A stretch of DNA of 64,000 bases from Paractinoplanes atraurantiacus (lineage in GTDB: Bacteria > Actinomycetota > Actinomycetes > Mycobacteriales > Micromonosporaceae). The translations under genes and the position numbers were made by a program. The notes under the pieces are model-generated. The model was not told the origin of the DNA and searched no databases. It saw only the letters and a program-made list of their open reading frames with translations. The stretch is taken from assembly GCF_900215205.1 (NCBI RefSeq), contig NZ_OBDY01000037.1:1-64000 (forward strand). The letters run 5' to 3'. Shown in pieces: positions 51,832 through 60,874 of this stretch. The first letter of the stretch is position 1; each line of letters begins with the position of its first letter.

Positions 51832-52253
51832 TTGAACCATCTGCGAGTATCGAGCGTCGTGGAGCTCTACGAGGCGAGGCGTCTTCTGCCTCGGGAATGC
51901 CGGGGAATGCACGGCGAGGCTCGCATCCCGGTCGCCGATCACGTCCGGGGCATTCTGTACGCCGGACCCGACCTGTCCCGGGTCGTCGACCCCCTGCCGC
52001 CCCTCGAATACCTCCGCACCGAGATCGGCGGCTGCCCTCAACGCTGACCGCGCTCCGCCTGATCGGCGTCCGCGCCGAGATCGACTGCGCGCTCCTGACC
52101 GGCCTGCGGGAGCTCGACGTGATGAACAGCCGCACGTTCGTCAACCTGGACGCGCTCCTCGGCATCCCGCGGGTGAGTTTCGTCAACTGCGGCAATCCGT
52201 TCCGGGGGCGGCCCGAGTTCGCCGCCAAGGGATTCGACGTCGCCTATGCCTGA
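51832..52253 (+). pseudogene. Leucine-rich hypothetical protein split by a frameshift
   Basis: The first frame (TTG 51832, or GTG 51859) gives VVELYEARRLLPRECRGMHG and DLSRVVDPLPPLEYLRTEIGG. Near 52032 the frame changes by one base, and the second frame continues as LPSTLTALRLIGVRAEIDCA and LTGLRELDVMNSRTFVNLDA to a stop at 52253. One extra C around 52032-52038 would restore a continuous protein of about 140 aa with leucine-rich repeat character. I do not recognise its family. It converges with the GNAT gene, overlapping its last bases. Confidence 0.6.
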
Positions 52254-52921
52254 GGGCGCCCGTACTGGTGGAAGTTCACCGGGCGCCGCACGCTGAAGCC
52301 GAGCTTCTCGTACAGGCGAATCGCATTGGTGTTGCCGATCGCGGCGTGCAGGAAAGGCGTCTCGCCGCGCTCGGCGATGCCGGCCGCGACGGCGCTGACC
52401 AGGCGGCCGGCGAAGCCGTGACCGCGGTAGGCGGGATCGGTGCAGACGGCGCTGACCTCGGTGAAGCCGGTCAGGCGCATGCGCTCGCCGGCCATCGCGA
52501 CCAGCTTGCCGTCGCGGCGGATGCCGAGATAGCGGCCGAGCTCGACGGTGCGCGGGCCGAACGGCCCCGGGCGGGTCAGGGCCACCAGGTCGAGCATTTC
52601 CGGCACGTCGTCCCGGGTCAGCGGAATCGCTTCCGGGTCCGCCTCCGGACGTACGGCCGAACCGACAAGCTGGACACCCCGGTTGAGTGACGTGACCGCC
52701 CAGCCCGCCGGCGGATCGTCCGGGCCCGCCGGCAGAAGGACCGGCCCACCGTCGCCGGTCAACGCGGCCAGATCATTCCAGGCGCCCGGATCGGCGGCGT
52801 CGGCCAGCCCGTGAAAGGGCGAGACACCGGCCGTGAAACGGGCCGCCCGGCCTTTGGTCTCCGCGAATTCGGCCTGCGGGCCCGACAGCGCCGCCCACAC
52901 CGGGTTATCCAAGATCGTCAC
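52244..52921 (-). CDS. GNAT-family N-acetyltransferase (225 aa)
   Basis: The C-terminal half is the acetyl-CoA binding fold: LGIRRDGKLVAMAGERMR, VCTDPAYRGHGFAGRLVSAV (motif A with the R-x-x-G-x-G/A signature), GETPFLHAAIGNTNAIRLYEKLGF (FR47-like). The N-terminal half is a divergent extension. GTG 52921 is the natural start. Acceptor unknown. Confidence 0.87.
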   Translation of the reverse strand: MTILDNPVWAALSGPQAEFAETKGRAARFTAGVSPFHGLADAADPGAWNDLAALTGDGGPVLLPAGPDDPPAGWAVTSLNRGVQLVGSAVRPEADPEAIPLTRDDVPEMLDLVALTRPGPFGPRTVELGRYLGIRRDGKLVAMAGERMRLTGFTEVSAVCTDPAYRGHGFAGRLVSAVAAGIAERGETPFLHAAIGNTNAIRLYEKLGFSVRRPVNFHQYGRPQA

Positions 52922-53070
52922 GCGTTCTGGATTAGCACGAATCAGACCGCAAACGGAAAGTGAGGTCGGACACGGCCGGCCCCGGAACAGTCATACGACC
53001 GATGCCTTTCGGCGCTCACCGGACGCACGCTCGATTCGGCAACCGGCCGTGCGCACAGGTGGGGGCACCG

Positions 53071-53253
53071 ATGTCGTACATCCCTGAGTTCGACGACGAC
53101 TCCGACAAGTCCGAACTGGACGTTTTGGCGGAGGCGATTCTCGACGCTCTGCGCTCGGGAGTGCTCAGCGACCAGTCACCGGGCATCCACCGGCCCGAAT
53201 CCACCGTCGCGTTCGAGCCCGGCCTGCCGCCCTCGAAGTCACTCCTCAACTAG
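53071..53253 (+). CDS. Small acidic hypothetical protein (60 aa)
   Basis: Unknown. MSYIPEFDDDSDKSELDVLA, an acidic N-terminus followed by a helix (ELDVLAEAILDALRSGVL) and a Pro/Ser-rich tail. GTGGGGG is a plausible ribosome site. Its stop lies eight bases before the deacetylase start, so the two may be co-transcribed and it could regulate or chaperone the next gene's product. Confidence 0.55.
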   Translation: MSYIPEFDDDSDKSELDVLAEAILDALRSGVLSDQSPGIHRPESTVAFEPGLPPSKSLLN

Positions 53254-53261
53254 GTCGGTGT

Positions 53262-53948
53262 ATGAAGCTCTCCAAGAACCTGGCCGCCGGATTCGCATTC
53301 GCCTCGCTGCTGGCGTCCGGCATCGCCGTCTCCGCGTCCGCCCCGGCCCAGGCGGCACCCGTCACTTCGGTCGAGGTCGTTCAGCTGGCCGCGGCCAAGA
53401 AGACGATCGCGCTCACCTTCGACGACGGCCCGTCGAAGTACACGCCGCAGGTCCTCGACATTTTGAAGCGCAACAATGTCAAAGCGACGTTCTGCATGCT
53501 CGGCAACAATGTCGGCTCGTACGCGGCCACCGCGCGGCGCGTGGTCCGCGAAGGACACCGCCTCTGCAACCACAGCCGCAGCCACCCGAACTTCACCAAG
53601 CTGTCGAACTCGGCCGCCCGCAACCAGATCACCTGGACCCAGAACAAGATCTACAGCGTCACAAAGGTCAAGCCCAAGGTCTTCCGTTTCCCGTACGGAG
53701 CGAGCAACTCCCGCGTCCGCACGGTGGTCCGCGACCAGAACCTGCGCATCCTGGGCTGGACCGTGGACACCCGTGACTGGTCCCGGCCCGGCACGTCCAC
53801 CATCACCAGCCGGGCGGTGAAGGGCGCCCGCAACGGCGGGGTGATCCTCATGCACGACGGAGGCGGCAACCGCAGCCAGACGGTGGCTTCCCTGAACGCC
53901 ACCATCAAGCAGCTCAAGGCCAAGGGCTACACCTTCGTCCTGGCCTGA
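53262..53948 (+). CDS. Secreted polysaccharide deacetylase, NodB type (228 aa)
   Basis: Deacetylates chitin, peptidoglycan or xylan outside the cell. Signal peptide residues 1-31 (MKLSKNLAAGFAFASLLASG, cut near AQAA). NodB motifs: MT1 ALTFDDGPS (Asp-Asp, about 50), MT2 HSRSHPNF (His-x3-His, about 106), MT3 RFPYGAS, MT4 GWTVDTRDW, MT5 ILMHDGGG with the last catalytic His. Typical length. A clean terminator follows. Confidence 0.92.
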   Translation: MKLSKNLAAGFAFASLLASGIAVSASAPAQAAPVTSVEVVQLAAAKKTIALTFDDGPSKYTPQVLDILKRNNVKATFCMLGNNVGSYAATARRVVREGHRLCNHSRSHPNFTKLSNSAARNQITWTQNKIYSVTKVKPKVFRFPYGASNSRVRTVVRDQNLRILGWTVDTRDWSRPGTSTITSRAVKGARNGGVILMHDGGGNRSQTVASLNATIKQLKAKGYTFVLA

Positions 53949-53960
53949 GTCTCCTGAAGA

Positions 53961-53995
53961 GGTGGCCGCCGTCCCCAGCCCGGACGGCGGCCACC
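53961..53995. terminator. Hairpin terminator between the deacetylase and DUF1697 genes
   Basis: GGTGGCCGCCGTCC (53961-53974) and GGACGGCGGCCACC (53982-53995) are exact reverse complements around a seven-base loop. It lies between two convergent genes and can serve both. Confidence 0.85.
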
Positions 53996-54008
53996 GCACC
54001 TTCGACGC

Positions 54009-54581
54009 TTAGCTGGGAGCACGGTTGTTGGCGTCAAGCATCGCCAACAGCTTCACCGTGGTGTTCCAGCTGCGGACAGTCATCGACTTGTAGAGCGGCG
54101 ACGTCAGTATCGAGCTCAGGCGGCTCTTGGTGCGCTGAGCGCTGAGCCGCTCCGAATAGATGACGCCATCCCCCGGCCAGACCCGGTCGACGCCCTCACG
54201 CGGATTGAATATCGGCATCGCCTCGGCCGGGTCGACGCCGATCAGGAAAATCGCATCGCTGTGGTATTTTTCCGGCTGATCGCCGAAGCCCGCCGGCCTG
54301 TTGTCCACGATGCCCTGGAGATCCTCACGGGTGAGGACCAGCACTTTGACGATTTCGCTGTCGAGTTGGAAGGCCTGGGGCATCGCCGCTTCGATCTGAG
54401 TAGCAATATCCTCGGCCGGCCGGTCCGACGTCAGGATGACATTGCCACTGGCGATGTAAGTGGAGACGTCGAGAAACCCCATTCCTTCGAGCCATGTCCG
54501 CAAATCCGCCATCGGAACTTTGTTCTTGCCTCCGACGTTGACGCCGCGCAGGAGAATCAGGAACGTCTTCACGTCGCGCAT
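54009..54581 (-). CDS. DUF1697-domain protein (190 aa)
   Basis: Conserved family of unknown function. Opening FLILLRGVNVGGKNKVPMAD, then YIASGNVILTSD, the mid region LVLTREDLQGIVDN and the end YKSMTVRSWNTTVKLLAMLD are typical. It is less GC-rich than its neighbours. ATG 54581. The upstream region 54582-54793 contains no other convincing gene. Confidence 0.85.
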   Translation of the reverse strand: MRDVKTFLILLRGVNVGGKNKVPMADLRTWLEGMGFLDVSTYIASGNVILTSDRPAEDIATQIEAAMPQAFQLDSEIVKVLVLTREDLQGIVDNRPAGFGDQPEKYHSDAIFLIGVDPAEAMPIFNPREGVDRVWPGDGVIYSERLSAQRTKSRLSSILTSPLYKSMTVRSWNTTVKLLAMLDANNRAPS

Positions 54582-54793
54582 CGTACCGCGAGGCGGATTT
54601 GCTGGGACGAATGCAGAATCGACGATTTCCCTCGTCCTTGGCCTGCCTAGCCATCGGGCGGCTGGATGCGCCGAACCACGTCTGCTACGACGATGACCTC
54701 GGAGACGGGTTCGGGTTCATCTACCGGCAGCCCGGTAACGAACTCGAGGCTCTGGCGGTGGTGAGCGTCTTACGGGTCAACGATGGCCGTCTA

Positions 54794-55189
54794 TTGTGCT
54801 CACATGGTGGATGCACGGGGCTGATCGAGCGCTTCAACGCCGCTTGGGAGTTGGGCGACCTGGCGACGGTGTCAGCGTTGCTCGCCGACGACGTGATGTA
54901 CTGCCCGAACGCCTGGGACGGGCCGGCCAGCGCCGTTCGCGGCAGGGACGAAGTCAGCAAGGTGCTCGCTGAGCAGCTCGGTCCCGGCGAGGGTCCGGTC
55001 CTCGGGCCGGTCTGGGCGGCCGGGGATCGAGTGGTCTGTGAATGGCGATGGCCCCCGGCCGACGACGGCACAGTTCTGCGCGGGCTTGACGTCTATCGAG
55101 TGCGCGATGGCCGGATCGCCGCGAAGGATGTGTACGGCAAGATCACCGCGGGTCCGGACGAAGTCACGACAGGGCCTCTACCGCGATGA
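54794..55189 (+). CDS. SnoaL/NTF2-like protein, start uncertain
   Basis: A cone-shaped beta-helix fold used by cyclases, isomerases and polyketide enzymes. Core: LIERFNAAWELGDLATVSAL, LADDVMYCPNAWDGPASAVR, RVVCEWRWPPADDG and RVRDGRIAAKDVYG. The usual start would be M-V-D-A-R-G at ATG 54804, but that frame ends at once; one extra G in the GGGG at 54817-54820 would join it. Without that, TTG 54794 is the nearest in-frame start. The frame is open much further upstream, so a longer fusion is not excluded. Confidence 0.65.
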   Translation: MCSHGGCTGLIERFNAAWELGDLATVSALLADDVMYCPNAWDGPASAVRGRDEVSKVLAEQLGPGEGPVLGPVWAAGDRVVCEWRWPPADDGTVLRGLDVYRVRDGRIAAKDVYGKITAGPDEVTTGPLPR

Positions 55190-55282
55190 CCGTCGGTGCA
55201 CTGGTCTCGGCAAATGAGCGCATCTTGCTGGCACGAGCATCGCGGTACGTCCCGCCTACGGTCTTGTCAGCCGCGAGCTGAG

Positions 55283-58200
55283 CTAGTCGCCGAGCTCGGC
55301 CAGAAACGCCTTGGCTCTGCGGGCGAACTGGTACGCCTCCTGCTGGGCCGACCGGTCGCGGGCCGTCACCGCCGCGGCGCGCACCTGCTCGGCCGGCGCG
55401 CCGCGGGCCAGCAGGACCCGGGCCCGGAGCAGAAGGATGAGCCCCTCGGCGTAGCGGTGTCCATGGGCCTCGAGATAGTGGTCGGCCAGCTCGAGGGCGG
55501 CGCCGGCCCGCTCCGGTTCCGCGGCCGCGAGCCACATCTCGACGACCAGCCCGAAGTGGAAAGCGATGCCGTACCGCCGGCCTTCCATCATCGTGCGCAT
55601 GGCAGCCTCGCCCTCGGCCGCCGCACCAGCCGGATCGTCGCCGGTCAGCGCCCGCATCCAGCACCAGGTCACCCGCAGGAAGACGTCGACGTCACCGACG
55701 AAGTGCCCGGGATCGGCGGCGAGCCAGCGTGCCGCCGCGCGCTGGGCGGCGGCCGGCTCGCCGCTCATCGCGGCCGCCATGGTCGCGAAGTGGGCCCAGA
55801 GGGTGATCTCGTAGCGATTCTGGCCCGCGGCGGCTTCGACGATGTCGAGCAGGACCTGCGTCGTTTCCGGGTCACCGTGCAGGGTGGCCACCACCGCGTG
55901 CTGCATGAGACCGAAGATGTGCAGTTCACGCCGCAGCGGATTGCCCACCACCCAGAGCCGGTCGTCCATCAGGGTGCGGTTGCCCTCGGCCAGGTGCCGC
56001 AGCGCCGCGCCGACGTCGCCGAGCGACCACTGGTGGAGGCCCCAGCCCTGTTGCCCGTACTGGCGCACCACCGGATCGGCCGACGCCTGACCCTGGGCGT
56101 ACAGCCGGCGCGCAAGGTCGAGGTGATCCGGTTGCACGGAACTGAAGGCGCTGATCACGCGTGTGAAGAGGAAGTCGGCCGCCTCACCCGTCCGGCCGAT
56201 CGCGCCGGCCACGTATTCGGCGCGATCGAGCAGCTCGATGTAGGAGCCCGTGTAGCCGGCCTGCCGCTTGAACACGGCTACCAGCAACGACAGGGCCGGC
56301 AACTCGCGTTCGGGGAGACCGGCCGACCGCGCGAGCTGGACGGCCGAGCGCAGATGCTGCTCGGCCGCCACGAAGGCCAGCTTGGCCACCGCGCGGCGGC
56401 CCGCTTCGGTCAGCGCGTCGGCCGTCCGGGCCGGATCGGCGAGCGGACCGGCGGCCCACAGGTGATAGGCGAGGCGTTCCACGGCCGCGTCGTCCCGCGT
56501 CCCGGCCCGCTCCAGCGCCTCCGCGACCCGCAGATGCAGCGGGGTCGCCCGGCGCGACGGCATCGCTGCGGTGATCGACTCGCGGACCAGGTCGTGCACG
56601 AAGCTGAAGGCGAACGGATCGCCGGACACGGGCCGGAGCAGACCGAGCCGGCCGAGCGGCTCCAGACGGTCGAGACAGGTCTGCACGTCGATGCCGGCCA
56701 CGGTCGCGAGCAGGAGGAGGTTGACATCCCGGCCGAGGAAGGCCGCGATCTCCAGCACGTCCCGCACCGCGTCGCCGAGCCCGGCCGTCCGGTCCAGGAC
56801 GACGTCGCGCACGCTGAACGGCACACCCTCACCCGCCAGCGGGCCACCACCAGCCAGTTGCCGGGCGATCTCCCGTACGAAGAACGGGTTCCCGCCCGTC
56901 CGTACGTGAACGGTGCGGGCGACCGTGGCGTCGACCTCGTTCCCGGTCTCGTCCCGGATGAGCCGGGCGACCTCGGGCGCGCCGAGCGGACCGAGCCGGA
57001 TCCGGCGGTGGCCGGGTACCCGGGCCAGCCCGGCCATCACCCGGGACAGCTCCGAGCCCGGCACCGGCGCGCTGTCCCGCATCGCGCCGGCCAGCGCGGA
57101 GCCGCCGGGCAACCGGGCGGCCAGGTGACCGAACAACCGCAGCGATGCCACGTCGCCCCACTGCAGGTCGTCGATCACCAGCAGCAGCGGCCGCGCGCCG
57201 GAGAATCGGGCGATCATGTCGACGACCTGCTCGAACTGGCGGAACTGGGCGCCCGAGTCGGGCAACTCCGAGTCCGGCAGCCCCGAGTCGGTGACCGGGC
57301 CGCTCCGGGGTGCGACCAGGCGGCCGACGTCACCGACCAGCCACTCGTCACGCGTCTCGACCGGCAGGTCGGCCACCAGCGCGCGGAGGGCCCGCATCCA
57401 CGGCCACAGCGACGGTGCCCCGGCGCCCTCGACGCAGGCGCCCCAGACGACGGTCACGCCGCGGCGCCGCGCCTCGGCCGCGATCTCCTCCAGCAGCCGG
57501 GTCTTGCCCGCGCCGGGCTCGCCGTCGACCAGCGCGAGGCCGCTGCCGCCGCTCAGCGCGGGGTTCACCGCCTCCCACAGCCGGGCCAGCTCGTCGTCCC
57601 GCCCGATCAGGCCGGGCGGCGCCGGCGTCACGGCGACTGGTGCCGGCGCCGCGGTTGCCTGCGGCCGTCCCAGCACCTGACGGTGCGCCTGTTCCAGGGC
57701 CGGACCGGGATCGATGCCCAGGTCGTGGGCGAGACGTTCCCGGACGGTCCGATACAGCGCCAGGGCCTCGGCCTGCTGACCGGCCGCCCCCAGCACCGAG
57801 ATCAGGCTCGCCTGCACCGGCTCGTGCAGCGGCCCCATCGACGCCGCGAGGCGCAGCGCCGGCACGACCCGCTCGGGCCGGCCGCGCGAAACGGCCAGCC
57901 CGGCCGCGGCCACGCAGGCGTCGAAGAACTCGCCGTTCAGCCCCGCGAAGATCGGCATCGCGGCCGGCGTATGAGCCAGGCCGTCGCCGGCCGGCCCGTG
58001 CCAGAGACTCAGCGCCGCCACGTAGTTGTCGAGCGCCGTGTCATCTCGTTCCGCCCCGGCCGTCTCGACCAAATTGCGGAACGCCACGAGGTCGACCATT
58101 TCCGGATCCGGTACGAAAAGGTAACCGTTGCCACGTCGCAACAAGTAGGTCCCGGTTTCGCGTGCGCGCAACCCGGGTTCCAGAACATGCCGCAGACCGC

Positions 58201-58438
58201 CGACATACTTGTGAAGCACATTGACCGCACTGGCCGGCGAGTCCTCGCCCCAGATCAGGTCGATCAGCTCGGTCACACTGATCGGGCGGCCGGCCTTGGC
58301 CAGCAGCAACGCCAGGAGATAGGCCTGCTGGCGAGGGCCGGCGCCCAACTCGGCGCCGTCGCGCCAGAGCCGCAGTGGGCCGAGGATCCGAAGTCGCAGA
58401 GAGCCGGATTCCATGGGCCGCATAACAGGCATGACCAT
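55283..58438 (-). CDS. SARP-type activator with AAA ATPase (1051 aa)
   Basis: Winged helix (about 15-100, LRLRILGPLRLWRDGAELGA), activation domain (about 105-250), then an AAA/STAND ATPase with Walker A DGEPGAGKTRLLEEI (about 309) and Walker B LLLVIDDLQWGD (about 425), followed by a long helical region with TPR-like repeats. It resembles the BTAD-ATPase subfamily that often regulates antibiotic clusters. Start ATG 58438; several later Met codons make the exact start uncertain. It is divergent from a decayed paralogue, with AT-rich DNA between them. Confidence 0.88.
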   Translation of the reverse strand: MVMPVMRPMESGSLRLRILGPLRLWRDGAELGAGPRQQAYLLALLLAKAGRPISVTELIDLIWGEDSPASAVNVLHKYVGGLRHVLEPGLRARETGTYLLRRGNGYLFVPDPEMVDLVAFRNLVETAGAERDDTALDNYVAALSLWHGPAGDGLAHTPAAMPIFAGLNGEFFDACVAAAGLAVSRGRPERVVPALRLAASMGPLHEPVQASLISVLGAAGQQAEALALYRTVRERLAHDLGIDPGPALEQAHRQVLGRPQATAAPAPVAVTPAPPGLIGRDDELARLWEAVNPALSGGSGLALVDGEPGAGKTRLLEEIAAEARRRGVTVVWGACVEGAGAPSLWPWMRALRALVADLPVETRDEWLVGDVGRLVAPRSGPVTDSGLPDSELPDSGAQFRQFEQVVDMIARFSGARPLLLVIDDLQWGDVASLRLFGHLAARLPGGSALAGAMRDSAPVPGSELSRVMAGLARVPGHRRIRLGPLGAPEVARLIRDETGNEVDATVARTVHVRTGGNPFFVREIARQLAGGGPLAGEGVPFSVRDVVLDRTAGLGDAVRDVLEIAAFLGRDVNLLLLATVAGIDVQTCLDRLEPLGRLGLLRPVSGDPFAFSFVHDLVRESITAAMPSRRATPLHLRVAEALERAGTRDDAAVERLAYHLWAAGPLADPARTADALTEAGRRAVAKLAFVAAEQHLRSAVQLARSAGLPERELPALSLLVAVFKRQAGYTGSYIELLDRAEYVAGAIGRTGEAADFLFTRVISAFSSVQPDHLDLARRLYAQGQASADPVVRQYGQQGWGLHQWSLGDVGAALRHLAEGNRTLMDDRLWVVGNPLRRELHIFGLMQHAVVATLHGDPETTQVLLDIVEAAAGQNRYEITLWAHFATMAAAMSGEPAAAQRAAARWLAADPGHFVGDVDVFLRVTWCWMRALTGDDPAGAAAEGEAAMRTMMEGRRYGIAFHFGLVVEMWLAAAEPERAGAALELADHYLEAHGHRYAEGLILLLRARVLLARGAPAEQVRAAAVTARDRSAQQEAYQFARRAKAFLAELGD

Positions 58439-58602
58439 GTTTGTCGACTCACAAAGTAATTGCCAATAAACCGTCGCGCAGTCCTTTTACGCGTCGCGTC
58501 AGCCTACACGCTCGCCCGGCTCGGCACTCATCGCACGGGCTGAGGCAGAATGCCTGACCTGTCGAAGTCCGCATCGAACCCGGCTCAGCGAAGAGCGAGT
58601 CA

Positions 58603-58890
58603 GTGCCGCTTCATCCTGCCCGGCACGCCGGCGCTCCCCTGCGCTTCCAGATCCACGGGCGCGGGCGGGTGTGGCGAGACAGTGCCGAACTGAATGCCGG
58701 TCCGCGGCAACAGGCCCTTCGCCTGGCCCTGCTTCCCGCCCGAACGGACAACCCGATCAGCACGGATGAATTGATCGGTCTGATCTGGGTGACAACGCTC
58801 CCGCGAGCGCCCTCAACCTCGTCCGCAAGTACGTCGGGCTCCCTCCGGCGGATCCAGACGCGGACGCGGTCTGCCCCTCATACAGCTGCG
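58603..58890 (+). pseudogene. N-terminal remnant of a SARP regulator
   Basis: Frame from 58603: LRFQIHGRGRVWRDSAELNA and RQQALRLALLPARTDNPIST then DELIGLIW match the winged helix of the intact SARP at 58438-55283, almost position for position. After IW the frame breaks; adding one G restores GDNAPASALNLVRKYV, again homologous, before a second break. Nothing of the ATPase part remains. A decayed second copy facing its intact relative. Confidence 0.72.
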
Positions 58891-59331
58891 TCAGCCCGTG
58901 CGGTAGACGGCCAGCAGCCCGGCGAGGACCAGCAAGCCTGTCCAGGTAACTGCGGTGCCAACCACGCCCCTCGGCCATTGCAGCCGGGTAGCGGTGGACA
59001 CGACGACTGCAACGACGGCGGCGCTGAGTACGACGCCAGTCAAGGCTAGCGGGGCGCCGTAAAGGATGACCCCGGCCAACGCCCAGTCGCGCGAGCTGGA
59101 GCATTCCGAGCCATCACAAGGGGCCACCGGATCCGTCGTGAACGCAACGAAGATATAGCACCCCGCCCAGGCGGCGAGCCACCACAGGACAGAAACGACC
59201 ATTTCAGGAAAGAACCGCACGGTGTTCAGGCGGGGCGGGACGGCAGACTCCACGAGCACTTCATCGGCGACAGCGGCCGCAACCTGCGGAGTATTAAGTA
59301 TGCAAGTTCCGGGGACGGTGATGGATAACAT
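58891..59331 (-). CDS. Small membrane protein (146 aa)
   Basis: Three hydrophobic segments (about 45-65 MVVSVLWWLAAWAGCYIFVA, 85-108, 119-140) with paired cysteines in PCDGSECSS in the outer loop. ATG 59331 is the start given here. A 46-residue frame (59226-59366, MLDHVDLYGILECYPSPSPE) overlaps the N-terminus in another frame and has a better ribosome site (AGGGGG); a frameshift joining the two is conceivable. No family recognised. Confidence 0.5.
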   Translation of the reverse strand: MLSITVPGTCILNTPQVAAAVADEVLVESAVPPRLNTVRFFPEMVVSVLWWLAAWAGCYIFVAFTTDPVAPCDGSECSSSRDWALAGVILYGAPLALTGVVLSAAVVAVVVSTATRLQWPRGVVGTAVTWTGLLVLAGLLAVYRTG

Positions 59332-59493
59332 TCCAGGATCCCGTAGAGGTCGACATGGTCGAGCATCGGCGTCGCCCCCTTAGCACAGAGAGGTGGCAAG
59401 TGAGGATGCGTCGCGGTAGCCGCGCCAAGTAAGGCCGGAGGGGCAAGCGCGGTTTCTGGCACCAGCGTGAGAATCGCTCGGTAGGTTGAGGAC

Positions 59494-60111
59494 GTGGGCG
59501 AGTTCGTGAAGGCGACCGCGCTACGTACGAACGATCTGAATGCCGTGCAGGCGGGCCTCCTTCGCCACGGGCGGATACGCGACGACGCAGAGGGCGACGA
59601 ACTGCGGACCTCGGCGAGTGTCTGGGCGCCTGTCAACGGCTGGACCGTGGCGATCTGGCCGCGATGGTTCACCGACCTGAGTTTCGTCTCGCCTAAGCTG
59701 TCGGCCGACCTCGGCACCCTGGCGAGTGCCATCGACGTCTACGACGGAAACTTCTGGACTCACCAACTGTGGCGCGACGGCGTCGAACTCGACCGCTTCA
59801 GCTCCAGTCCGGAGCACTTCGCGCAGAGCCGGGCGGAACTCCGGCGTCTACGCCAAGAATGGGCCGGCAGGCCGGACGTGATTGCCAACGCCTTCGGCGT
59901 CAACGCCAACACGGTCGCGCGCTACCTCATCCCGCCGTACACCGGCTTCTTCGGCCGCCTCCGGGGCCGCCGCAAGCCCTTCCCCGATGACGCCACCACG
60001 CTCGACGACGTCTGGATCTTCGTCGACTTCTGGCGCCGCCTGGGCATCACGTCCTTTGACGGCACGCCGCCCGCCCGGACCGTGCGCCTTCCGACCCTCC
60101 GTTTCGATTAG
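59494..60111 (+). CDS. Hypothetical protein (205 aa)
   Basis: Soluble protein of ordinary composition, opening MGEFVKATALRTNDLNAVQA, with WAPVNGWTVAIWPRWFTDLS and the tail DDVWIFVDFWRRLGI. The Trp-rich, single-domain character suggests a small immunity or binding protein, as is common in actinomycete toxin loci, but I do not recognise it. GTG 59494 with GAGG upstream. Confidence 0.6.
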   Translation: MGEFVKATALRTNDLNAVQAGLLRHGRIRDDAEGDELRTSASVWAPVNGWTVAIWPRWFTDLSFVSPKLSADLGTLASAIDVYDGNFWTHQLWRDGVELDRFSSSPEHFAQSRAELRRLRQEWAGRPDVIANAFGVNANTVARYLIPPYTGFFGRLRGRRKPFPDDATTLDDVWIFVDFWRRLGITSFDGTPPARTVRLPTLRFD

Positions 60112-60194
60112 CTAGGCGCTACTCAACCTGGCGGGCTCGCTACGTCTGCTGCGCGCACGGACAGCGGCAAGAGAGTACGTCGGTCTCCCAGAGC

Positions 60195-60653
60195 TCAGTC
60201 CCCGGAGTTGAACACCGTTCCGCCCACGCTGGCCGGTCGCCACGAATCAATCTGCATCCACTCCGCCTTGCCCAACGCGGCGGTGTCCACGCCGCCGAGC
60301 GGCGAGTCGAGCACCTGACGACTCATCACGACGAAGCCGATCTCGGAGAACCTCGCGGCCCAGGTCGGCGGGTGGACGAAGGCTTTCGGCTCGAGGTCAC
60401 CAGTGCCCCCTCCCGCGAAGGCGATCAGCGGGTACATGGCGTTGCAGAGGATCGCGAGCTGGTCATTCGACGTGACGACTACGGCGGAGTGGAAATTGCG
60501 CGGATATGCGCTCTCAACAAGCTGTTCAACGGCACCACCTGCGGCCCGTGCGGCCTCGTAGCAACCACGCCGGAACGTGCGGACTTGGACCTCTGGCAGC
60601 TCTGGCTCCTTGGCGGAGCGAAAACCCGTCACTCCTCGTTCCAGCCGAAACAC
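60195..60653 (-). CDS. Hypothetical protein (152 aa)
   Basis: Soluble; contains EVQVRTFRRGCYEAARAAGG, SAVVVTSNDQLAILCNAMYP, FVHPPTWAARFSEIGFVVMS. GGGGAGG precedes GTG 60653, a strong ribosome site. No family recognised. The gap of 221 bp to the next gene holds nothing clear. Confidence 0.6.
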   Translation of the reverse strand: MFRLERGVTGFRSAKEPELPEVQVRTFRRGCYEAARAAGGAVEQLVESAYPRNFHSAVVVTSNDQLAILCNAMYPLIAFAGGGTGDLEPKAFVHPPTWAARFSEIGFVVMSRQVLDSPLGGVDTAALGKAEWMQIDSWRPASVGGTVFNSGD

Positions 60654-60874
60654 CGTATCATCCTCCCCGCGCCCGGTGACACGATACGACGGCGCACGGA
60701 CAGAGCGACTCGACGCACTCGCATCGGCACTTCAGCACGTCTGACGGCCAGGAGGCCGCTCACGGAGCGTCACGGCTCGGCTGGTCTTCCGCGCACGCTC
60801 GGCGGCAAGAGAGTGCGCGACAAGTACAGTCGATCCCTAGCGCTCCGCTTTACGGACGTCGCACAGGCCACCAG

